From Desulfobacteraceae bacterium (lineage in GTDB: Bacteria; Desulfobacterota; DSM-4660; Desulfatiglandales; Desulfatiglandaceae): DNA of 5,629 bases. Shown here piece after piece: positions 1-5,415 of the stretch (within the stretch, counting starts at the first letter, position 1; each line of letters starts with the position of its first letter). Under the pieces are notes generated by a model. It saw only the letters and a program-made list of their open reading frames with translations. It searched no databases and had not been told where the DNA came from. Made by a program: the position numbers and the translations under genes. The DNA lies in contig JABMQV010000768.1 in assembly GCA_013203065.1 (NCBI GenBank), positions 1 through 5,629 on the forward strand, given 5' to 3'.

Positions 1-606
1 ATCTCTGAAGGTCATCCTTTTGCACCATTCCGGGTCATCGTGGTGGACGGTGCACACCAGCCCCGTATCCGCCACGGCCTCATAGAGTTCGTAAAGCAGC
101 CCGTGGTCGACGACCCCCAGTTCTGAGATATAGGGATAGACCTCTTTGATGTGTCGTGTGTTAAAAATCTTTATGCCTATGGCACCGGCTTTGGCCAGTT
201 TTTCGACCTCCTCAGGGAAAAGACCGCCACCATATAATCCGAAGTCCAGATAGGATTTGTTCTGAACGGCGTCGAGTTTTAATTGAAAGCTATCAAGGGT
301 CGTCGGGTGCGGATCGTTGTTGGTCATGTCCAGACAACACGTGATACCCCCGGCTGCGGCCGCCTTTGTCCCTGATTCAAAATCCTCCTTTGCGGTGTGC
401 CCCGGTTCGCGAAAATGGCAATGGGTATGCCAGAGACCGGGAAGGATGCAGAGATCCGTTGCGTCTATGGTTTTTTCAGCAGAAGGAAAAATCGATTTGG
501 TGCCGATTCCCATAATTTTTTCATCATCGACTGCAATGTCGGCCTTGAAGTGAGCATGGGGGGTGTAAACCGTCCCGCCTTCAATAATCAGATCAATACG
601 CTCCAT
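1..606 (-). CDS. Cyclic amidohydrolase (dihydroorotase / allantoinase / dihydropyrimidinase-like), 3' end cut by window
   Basis: The visible part is the first 202 codons; the gene continues past position 1. Members of this amidohydrolase group hydrolyse cyclic amides, ureides or imides in the cytoplasm using a binuclear metal site in a TIM barrel. Seen in the translation: an N-terminal beta-sandwich strand (IDLIIEGGTVYTP, from residue 4), then PGLWHTHCHFREPG (56-69) with the two metal histidines H62 and H64. An AAAAGG segment (82-87) is typical of dihydroorotases and allantoinases. GAIGIKIF (141-148) contains K146, the expected carboxylated metal-bridging lysine, and VHHDD (187-191) contains the next metal histidine, H188. 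The ATG at 606 is supported by AAGGAGA (611-617) just upstream. It lies 22 bp after the CoA ligase stop, so the two are probably cotranscribed. Oddity: the usual Asp of the DxHxH motif is His60. The REPG signature favours the dihydroorotase/allantoinase side, but substrate specificity cannot be assigned, and a pyrimidine-biosynthesis role is unlikely in this context. Confidence 0.88.
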   Translation of the reverse strand, partial: MERIDLIIEGGTVYTPHAHFKADIAVDDEKIMGIGTKSIFPSAEKTIDATDLCILPGLWHTHCHFREPGHTAKEDFESGTKAAAAGGITCCLDMTNNDPHPTTLDSFQLKLDAVQNKSYLDFGLYGGGLFPEEVEKLAKAGAIGIKIFNTRHIKEVYPYISELGVVDHGLLYELYEAVADTGLVCTVHHDDPEWCKRMTFRD

Positions 607-628
607 CACATCTCCTTGAACTTGAGAT

Positions 629-1960
629 TTATTCCGTCCAGACTTTCTCCCGCTTGTCGATGACCCTCTTCGCCTTGTGGGTGGCTCGCTCCAGGGTATT
701 CTCTTTCAGGATTTTCACCCTGGGGGAGACACCTAAAAGGCTTTTGATCTTCCCCCTGACCGCCTCGGCCAAGGGCCTGTCATCGATTCCAATCCCTTCC
801 TTCTTTTCCACCTCCACATCAAATTTATCAAGGTGCTGTTCCTGGTATACAACGATCTGGTACTCACCTGTAAGCTCCTTAGTGCCCCTCACCACCTTCT
901 CGATATCACTTGGGAATACATTGACGCCTGTTATGATCAGCATGTCATCGATGCGGCCCTGGATATTGATCCGCGCATGTGTCCTGCCGCACCTGCACGG
1001 TTCCTCGTTCACTGTCACGATATCTCCTGTCCGAAAACGGATCATGGGCCTTGCCCGCTTCTTCAAGGTGGTAAGGACCATCTCCCCTCTTTCACCTTTG
1101 GCAACAGGCTCAAGGGTTTCAGGATCCAGGACCTCCAGCAGGTTATGATCCTCCGAGAGATGCAATCCATCTTGCTCGGTACACATACCCGCATTTGCAC
1201 CAAAGGTGTCTGAAAGGCCATAAAAGTCGTAGACCTTTGCATCCCAAAGCCTTTCGATGGCCTCCCTGGTTGACCTTATGGACCCGCCGGGTTCGCCCGC
1301 CACGATGATCTTGTTAATTGCAAGATCCTTGGCCGGGTCGATGCCCTCTTTTTGAGCAGTCTCTCCCAGATACCAGGCATAGGAAGGGGTTGTCCATGTG
1401 ATGGTGGGTTTGAATTGCTTCAGGATAAAGAGGAGTCTTTCCGAAGGGATTGTACCCGCCCAGATACACATGGCACCCACTTTCTGGGCACCCACCACAT
1501 CGGGCCCCCCTACAAAGAGGGTAAAATTGAGGGCGTGACAGTACCGGTCTCCCGGCCTCATCCCCATGGACCAGAATAGCCTTGCCTCAACGTCCTGCCA
1601 CTCATCAAAATCACGGGCAGTAAAAGGAGAAAGGGTCGGAGTTCCCGTAGATCCGCTAGATGCCGAAACGAATACGATTTCCTCCTCCGGGACGGCCACC
1701 ATATCCCCCATGTCGGGAACCGCCAACTGCCTGTCCCTTTCCACCTTCTTGCTGGTAAAGGGGAAATTTCTGATGTCTGTAAGACTCTTCACCTTCTTTG
1801 GATCCGCCCCGGTTTCGTCAAGGGCCATCCTGTAGTAGGGCGAATTCTCGTATGAAAACAAAAGCTCTTCTTTTAGCAGTTCGAGCTGCAGCCGCTCAAG
1901 TTTTTCCCGGGACATGGTTTCTAATGCCTCGTCCCAATATTTCCCCCTTGTCATTGTCAT
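629..1960 (-). CDS. PaaK-family (phenylacetate-CoA ligase-like) acyl-CoA ligase
   Basis: This 443-residue protein is full length for the PaaK branch of adenylate-forming enzymes, which activate a carboxylic acid with ATP and CoA to acyl-CoA plus AMP and PPi in the cytoplasm. Motifs in order: the phosphate-binding loop SASSGSTGTPT (99-109), AGEPGG (221-226), YGLSD (247-251) where relatives usually have YGLSE or YGLTE, the ribose-binding RFRTGDI (308-314), CRCGR (322-326), and GRIDDMLIITGVNVFP (335-350), which is very characteristic of PaaK. The C-terminal THKAKRVID (427-435) supplies K429 as the likely adenylation lysine. The ATG at 1960 is preceded by GGAGG (1968-1972) with a 7-nt gap, which supports this start. 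The gene lies 54 bp after the flavin oxidoreductase and 22 bp before the amidohydrolase. The substrate is unknown: the family covers phenylacetate, other aryl acids and many unassigned acids, so a paaK name would overstate the case. No phenylacetate genes are visible nearby. Confidence 0.93.
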   Translation of the reverse strand: MTMTRGKYWDEALETMSREKLERLQLELLKEELLFSYENSPYYRMALDETGADPKKVKSLTDIRNFPFTSKKVERDRQLAVPDMGDMVAVPEEEIVFVSASSGSTGTPTLSPFTARDFDEWQDVEARLFWSMGMRPGDRYCHALNFTLFVGGPDVVGAQKVGAMCIWAGTIPSERLLFILKQFKPTITWTTPSYAWYLGETAQKEGIDPAKDLAINKIIVAGEPGGSIRSTREAIERLWDAKVYDFYGLSDTFGANAGMCTEQDGLHLSEDHNLLEVLDPETLEPVAKGERGEMVLTTLKKRARPMIRFRTGDIVTVNEEPCRCGRTHARINIQGRIDDMLIITGVNVFPSDIEKVVRGTKELTGEYQIVVYQEQHLDKFDVEVEKKEGIGIDDRPLAEAVRGKIKSLLGVSPRVKILKENTLERATHKAKRVIDKREKVWTE

Positions 1961-2014
1961 TTTCGTCCCTCCAGATTTCCAACAACCCGTTTCTTTTCTC
2001 CCAGTCCAGAGAAC

Positions 2015-3235
2015 TCACCCCCGGCCTTCCCTCTTCACCTGCTCCATGATCTCCCGGTAGTATTGGTTAAAGACCGTGCATCCAACCTGTTTTTGGGACA
2101 TCATGAGGCGACTGCAGCCGCCGCACGCCGTGCAGAAATTGATCGAATCGACCTCCTGGTTCAATATTTTTTTGGCAAACAGCGGGTCGGCAAGGGATTG
2201 CCGCCCAACACCCACCAGATCCACATGTCCATCTTTCAGGTTTTTCTCTGCCCAATAGATAAAGCTCTTCTTCGAGGGATCGGGCTCCTTCAGTCTGTTT
2301 TTTCCGTCTCTCAGATAGCTGTACCCCGACCCGATCACCGGAATCCTTACAGCGTCCTTCACGGCCTTGGCCCAGCCAAAATGTCTGTAGACGCCTTCCG
2401 GATAGAGCTTCGTGGGCCTCACGATTTCAGGGGTAGTGGCCGGTATCCCGGCCGATACGTTGATATAATCCATCCCCAGTGTTTCCATAAGCCTGGCGAA
2501 TGCGATCGACTCGGAGAGATCCTCGATCACCTCCCCCGGCCCCCGCGTCCCAAGACCCCCCGGTATCCCCTCATAGACCGAATACCTGGTGCCGATGATG
2601 AAAGATCTATCCCTTACTGCCTCCTGTATCTTTTGCGTGGTTTCCCTAAAAAACCTTGTCCGGTTATCGAAGCTCTTGCCCCAACGGTCAGGCCTTATAT
2701 TTGCGGGCCGTATCATTTCACTGCAGAGGTATCCGTGACAATGCTTGAAATCAATGCCATCCGCCCCCACCTCTCTCGCGATGACAGCGGCCTGCGCCAA
2801 TTTGAAACCTATATCGTCAATCTCCTTCTCGGATAGGACATGGATGCCCTCATCTCCGGTTGGGCATACGGAGACAACTTTTGAGAATTCGGGATGGCTG
2901 AGCCTTCCTGCGTGGTCAATCTGAAATAAGATCAACGACTCCCCATTGATCTCCCGCATCTCCCTGACCAGTCTCTCCAGCCCGCCTGCCGTACGTTCAG
3001 AGATTTCCAACTGGTTTTTTCGGGCCCGGCTCTCATAAGAGATGGTCAGGGATTCGAAAAAGATAATTCCCGCCTTCCCCTCTGCCAGGTTTCGGTATCG
3101 CCGAAAGGTGAGGTCCGTGGGGTTCCCGGAGGCATCTCCGTCATTACATTCCATGGGCTGATTCACGATGCGATTCGGCGCCTGTTTTCTTCCGATCGGG
3201 ATGGAAGAAGATAACATCTCCACGTTCATGTTCAT
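2015..3235 (-). CDS. Old Yellow Enzyme-like NADH:flavin oxidoreductase with Fe-S cysteine motif (single domain)
   Basis: This 406-residue protein matches the FMN-binding TIM barrel of the OYE / 2,4-dienoyl-CoA reductase family, whose members typically reduce activated C=C bonds. Seen in the translation: NRIVNQPMEC (21-30) at the first barrel strand, QIDHAGR (105-111), and GADGIDFKHCHGYL (157-170) in the position of the family's substrate-binding strand. N-R-D-WG-SFDNRTRF follows (179-195), and the FMN-phosphate segment is VGVGRQSLADP (341-351). Near the C terminus, C368, C371, C374 and C386 form CxxCxxCx11C, the expected place for a [4Fe-4S] cluster in the dienoyl-CoA reductase and trimethylamine dehydrogenase branch. 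The protein ends 20 residues later, so the FAD/NAD(P) domains of those roughly 670-730-residue enzymes are absent and electrons must come from another protein. The ATG at 3235 has AGGA 6 nt upstream; a second ATG two codons on is possible. It is the first gene of the three-gene set with the CoA ligase and amidohydrolase. Confidence 0.92.
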   Translation of the reverse strand: MNMNVEMLSSSIPIGRKQAPNRIVNQPMECNDGDASGNPTDLTFRRYRNLAEGKAGIIFFESLTISYESRARKNQLEISERTAGGLERLVREMREINGESLILFQIDHAGRLSHPEFSKVVSVCPTGDEGIHVLSEKEIDDIGFKLAQAAVIAREVGADGIDFKHCHGYLCSEMIRPANIRPDRWGKSFDNRTRFFRETTQKIQEAVRDRSFIIGTRYSVYEGIPGGLGTRGPGEVIEDLSESIAFARLMETLGMDYINVSAGIPATTPEIVRPTKLYPEGVYRHFGWAKAVKDAVRIPVIGSGYSYLRDGKNRLKEPDPSKKSFIYWAEKNLKDGHVDLVGVGRQSLADPLFAKKILNQEVDSINFCTACGGCSRLMMSQKQVGCTVFNQYYREIMEQVKREGRG

Positions 3236-3346
3236 GACTTATCCTATATTCTGTCCATTCTCGCTGATATTTTCAAAGTCTCCTCATTCATAACAAAGAA
3301 CACACCCAACATCCCGCGGCACCCCCCGTCACCCATTATGTGAAAG

Positions 3347-3386
3347 AAAGGGCCGATTTTCTAAAAACCCGGATTCCGGCCCCTTT
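3347..3386 (-). terminator. Terminator-like hairpin downstream of the MFS gene
   Basis: The arms AAAGGGCCG (3347-3355) and CGGCCCCTTT (3377-3386) pair over 9 bp with one bulged C. Inside the loop on the 3377 side, CCGG-ATT-CCGG (3369-3379) forms a second, smaller hairpin. Read on the minus strand, that smaller hairpin is followed directly by GTTTTTAG, and the outer stem by CTTTC. This fits a rho-independent terminator for the small-gene/MFS transcript, 189 bp after the transporter stop. The two hairpins share bases and could be alternatives, so an attenuator upstream of the oxidoreductase is also conceivable. The T-tract is short, hence moderate confidence. Confidence 0.42.
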
Positions 3387-3536
3387 ATAGCCGGTGTAGA
3401 AGAGAGAACTCGCTGTAGCCCCGGGGACCAACACAACAACAAAGGAAGGATAGACCATGTGAGGGGAATTTGTAAAGTGGCCGCCGCACTTGACACGGCG
3501 TGAATCCAGAAGACACGGGTCCCCGCCTCGGCCACT

Positions 3537-3546
3537 GTCACGTGAC
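3537..3546. promoter_or_regulatory. Perfect 10-bp palindrome, possible operator
   Basis: GTCACGTGAC reads identically on both strands and lies 28 bp beyond the end of the MFS gene, on the side toward the oxidoreductase. Perfect palindromes of this size can be dimeric regulator sites, but no regulator gene is visible in the window and no second copy was found. It may be chance. Confidence 0.2.
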
Positions 3547-3574
3547 CAACAATCAAGTGTTCGCTTTATCCCGA

Positions 3575-4726
3575 TCAGGATCTCCCCCTTTCCTTTATCA
3601 GGGCAGTAAGGAACGCTCCCAGGATCGGAACAAAGGTCAAAAACCACAAAGTTTGATAAAGGCCTATCATGTCAGCGATATAGCCCGAAAGGGCCGTCCC
3701 CACCCCTCCTGTACCAAAAGCAAGCCCCAAAACCAACCCTGAAGCCAATCCGATGTGCCGGGGCAACAGTTCCTGGGCCAGAACAACGGTGACAGAGAAG
3801 GAGGACAAAAGTGCAGCACCTGATGCCCCTGCGAGCACCCATAGCCAAACTCCGTTGCTCAATAACATGAACGTCATAAAAAGAGGGAAAAGAAGCAAGC
3901 TTGCGGCGATGACGCTCCGTCGACCGATTCGGTCTGAAAGATACCCCCCGTAAAGCCCGCTGGCGGCGCCCCCCACCAGAAAAACCGTCAACATCATGCT
4001 CCCCACCTTCAGATCAATCCCCTGGTTTTGGAAAAACATGGGGAGGTAGGTCAGGAAGGTCATATACACCCAGGCACGGAGCGTAACTATGAGACACACG
4101 CATATCAGGGACAGCCATGGAATCGGATAGGCCTCCTGATCCAGAGTGCTCTGGGACTCGATGCGACCGGGACCCTCCCGTTTCAAAAAACCCCCTGGAT
4201 AAATCAAAATGATCAGAACCAGCAGCATTGCTGGTGGAAGCAAACCCAAAGTTGCGTGGAGCCCAAGCCCAAGCACCAGGAGGCCGCCCACCATCGGACC
4301 GATGGCAAACCCCAGATTGCCCCCCGTGGAAAAAACAGCCGCACCAAATCCCCGCCTCGATCCACTAAGCAGAAAAACCGCCATCATGGCCCGCGGGTGA
4401 AAAGCGGCTGTTCCCAAGCCCGCAAACCCCAGAAGTATGAGGCAGGACAGGTAGGATGGGGCCCAACCCAGCAGGCCCATGCTGAGAGCCGTCCACAGGA
4501 TCCCCACAGGAATGAACCACCCTGTACGAAAGCGGTCTGAGATATATCCGAATACGGGTTGAATCACGGAAGAGGTGATATTGAGGACCATCATGGCCAG
4601 GCCGGCCTGGAAATAGGTCAATGAAAAAAGACCTTTCAACTCGACAAGGACGACAGGAAGAATGCCCTGAGAGGCGTCCACCCAGACGTGCCCGAGGAAA
4701 ATAAGCAGGATAGCAATTATTTCCAT
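3575..4726 (-). CDS. MFS transporter, fosmidomycin-resistance (Fsr)-like
   Basis: This 383-residue, strongly hydrophobic inner-membrane protein has about twelve predicted membrane segments in two halves, joined by a charged loop (about 180-202). It is typical of proton-driven efflux carriers of the major facilitator superfamily. Fsr-like features: GHVWVDASQG in helix 1 (12-21), FGYISDR (59-65) as the first-half motif A, GLGTAAFHPRA (103-113), and SRRGFGAAVFSTGGNLGFAIGP (from 123), the arrangement found in fosmidomycin-resistance proteins. The second-half motif A, GGYLSDRIGRR (260-270), is well conserved. An in-frame TAA at 4745-4747 limits the start, so ATG 4726 is the earliest ATG; the AGGG upstream is a weak, close ribosome site. 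It follows the small gene by 62 bp on the same strand and is probably cotranscribed with it. The substrate is unknown, and similarity to Fsr does not establish fosmidomycin export. Exporting or importing a substrate of the downstream enzymes is possible. Confidence 0.9.
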   Translation of the reverse strand: MEIIAILLIFLGHVWVDASQGILPVVLVELKGLFSLTYFQAGLAMMVLNITSSVIQPVFGYISDRFRTGWFIPVGILWTALSMGLLGWAPSYLSCLILLGFAGLGTAAFHPRAMMAVFLLSGSRRGFGAAVFSTGGNLGFAIGPMVGGLLVLGLGLHATLGLLPPAMLLVLIILIYPGGFLKREGPGRIESQSTLDQEAYPIPWLSLICVCLIVTLRAWVYMTFLTYLPMFFQNQGIDLKVGSMMLTVFLVGGAASGLYGGYLSDRIGRRSVIAASLLLFPLFMTFMLLSNGVWLWVLAGASGAALLSSFSVTVVLAQELLPRHIGLASGLVLGLAFGTGGVGTALSGYIADMIGLYQTLWFLTFVPILGAFLTALIKERGRS

Positions 4727-4788
4727 CAGCCCTTTTTTGCCTGATTACCCAAAAACCGTTTTTTTGAACACGATACAGCCATCACGGA

Positions 4789-5100
4789 TCAGGCGTGGTC
4801 ATGCTTGAATTTTTCAGCAATGGGCTCGAAGTCGTAAGAGGGGTAAACCTCATAACGGAAGGCCCCCCACGCCTTCTGTTCCATAAAACGGTTCAAGTTT
4901 CGCAATCCATCAGGCGCCACGCTTAGATGAATAATAAAACCATAAGACATGGCCACCACCCAGGAGACAAGCTCACTCCCCTCAGGTGGGAAATCGCGAT
5001 AAAACCCGGTCTCCCTGGCATGGGCCATGATTTCATCCAGTGTTTTTGACTGGTCGTGGCGCAAAATAACCGTCACGAGTATTCTCTGATCTGCTGCCAT
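4789..5100 (-). CDS. Small uncharacterised protein (103 aa)
   Basis: I do not recognise a named family with certainty. The product is soluble with no signal peptide. It starts with a beta strand (ILVTVILRHDQ, residues 6-16), then a helix (LDEIMAHARETG), and carries a conserved-looking FPPEGSELVSW segment. It ends with a KAWGAFRYEVYPSYDF region rich in aromatic residues. The alternation of strands and helices suggests a small ferredoxin-like alpha/beta fold, as in dimeric Dabb- or EthD-type proteins, but this is only inferred. Its pattern recalls short hypothetical proteins I associate with other proteobacteria. The reading frame is open from 5115, but that upstream ATG has no ribosome site, whereas GGAGG (5109-5113) sits 8 nt before ATG 5100. 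I therefore chose 5100, giving 103 rather than 108 residues. It is the first gene of the transcript leading to the MFS transporter and is divergent from the aldo/keto reductase. Confidence 0.78.
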   Translation of the reverse strand: MAADQRILVTVILRHDQSKTLDEIMAHARETGFYRDFPPEGSELVSWVVAMSYGFIIHLSVAPDGLRNLNRFMEQKAWGAFRYEVYPSYDFEPIAEKFKHDHA

Positions 5101-5108
5101 AATCAATT

Positions 5109-5113
5109 CCTCC
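5109..5113 (-). promoter_or_regulatory. Ribosome binding site deciding the start of the small gene
   Basis: GGAGG on the minus strand lies 8 nt before ATG 5100. It overlaps codons 1-3 of the longer reading frame from 5115, whose own upstream sequence is T-rich with no Shine-Dalgarno match. This favours the shorter protein. Confidence 0.7.
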
Positions 5114-5164
5114 ATCTATTACAAAAAAAGGTGACTTCTCAATAAGCCCGGGAGAAATAAGCTA

Positions 5165-5210
5165 ACCCAAGCACCCCTTGCTATGGATACTATAGTAAGG
5201 GTCTCTGGGT
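5165..5210 (+). repeat. Long imperfect hairpin (inverted repeat)
   Basis: Positions 5175-5186 pair with 5190-5201 to give a 12-bp stem with a 3-nt loop (ATA); two of the pairs are G-T. After an internal loop of 5 and 4 nt, ACCCA (5165-5169) pairs with TGGGT (5206-5210) to add 5 bp. The centre holds the perfect palindrome TACTATAGTA (5188-5197). The two G-T pairs are allowed in plus-strand RNA (G-U) but become A-C mismatches on the minus strand. If it acts as RNA, it is therefore more stable in a plus-strand transcript, about 205 nt upstream of the aldo/keto reductase. No T-tract follows on either strand, so it is not a standard terminator. It could also be a dimeric regulator site or a small repeat element. 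Confidence 0.6.
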
Positions 5211-5238
5211 AAATGGAAAAATGAAATTGGATTGAATG

Positions 5239-5260
5239 GGTCCCCCTGCAATTTGGGACC
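5239..5260. repeat. Short inverted repeat GGTCCC-N10-GGGACC
   Basis: This exact 6-bp inverted repeat has a 10-nt spacer, giving about one helical turn between half-site centres plus arm length. That geometry suits a dimeric DNA-binding protein. The site lies midway between the divergent genes. It is short enough that chance remains a fair explanation. Confidence 0.3.
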
Positions 5261-5415
5261 GGGAGAATATCCAAAACCCGATTGTTTCTTTATTTTTGCC
5301 CTACTTACCTGTACTCTTGAGTCGTTATATTCCTTGCGCAGTGGATCTTTCAAGATCTTATGTACCAGTTGGGAATCTTCCTGGAGGACAAGCTGCCCCA
5401 TTGAGGCATATCCAT

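Larger units (their letters stand above)
3236..3574. other. Gene-free stretch between MFS gene and flavin oxidoreductase
   Basis: This 339-bp stretch separates the two minus-strand gene groups. I find no convincing gene. Overlapping open minus-strand frames (3336-3647 and 3329-3556) have no recognisable motifs, and the longer one overlaps the end of the transporter. It holds a terminator-like hairpin (3347-3386), a perfect 10-bp palindrome GTCACGTGAC (3537-3546) and a short inverted repeat CGCCG/CGGCG (3482-3486 and 3496-3500). The promoter of the oxidoreductase set should lie between the hairpin and 3235, but I see no clear -35/-10 pair at a usable distance from the start codon. Confidence 0.6.
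5116..5415. other. Divergent intergenic region between small gene and aldo/keto reductase
   Basis: Promoters for both divergent genes should lie here. It contains the long hairpin at 5165-5210, an inverted repeat GGTCCC/GGGACC (5239-5244 and 5255-5260), GATCTT/AAGATC (5344-5349 and 5352-5357), and a 9-bp direct repeat CCGGGAGAA (5148-5156 and 5259-5267). TATATT at 5326-5331 is a possible plus-strand -10 element, but no good -35 stands at the right distance. On the minus strand, TATAGT within the hairpin could be a -10, again without a clear -35. A minus-strand open frame crosses the region but lacks a ribosome site and runs antisense into the reductase start, so I do not call it a gene. Confidence 0.6.

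Noticed and set aside
2063..2836. 257-codon plus-strand open frame opposite the flavin oxidoreductase
   Set aside because: It is the antisense shadow of a gene with many diagnostic motifs, and its own translation shows none.
3244..3276. TTGAAA-N17-CAGAAT as a promoter for the oxidoreductase set
   Set aside because: The boxes match sigma-70 moderately, but the -10 lies only 12 nt from the ATG, so the mRNA would lose its ribosome site.
3490..3495. Perfect TTGACA on the plus strand as a -35 box
   Set aside because: No -10-like sequence stands 16-18 bp downstream, and no plus-strand gene follows.
3336..3647. Minus-strand open frames (3336-3647 and 3329-3556) in the gap after the MFS gene
   Set aside because: They overlap each other and the transporter end, have no convincing ribosome site, run through the terminator-like hairpin and resemble no family I know. 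A decayed gene cannot be excluded.
4028..4540. 170-codon plus-strand open frame opposite the MFS gene
   Set aside because: The composition is extremely polar and repetitive, as expected from reading a membrane-protein gene backwards; no ribosome site or motif.
4748..4770. A-run/T-run inverted repeat (CAAAAACCGTTTTTTTG) between small gene and MFS gene as a terminator
   Set aside because: The stem would be almost entirely A-T pairs with little loop and no following T-tract on the minus strand; more likely a chance homopolymer pair.
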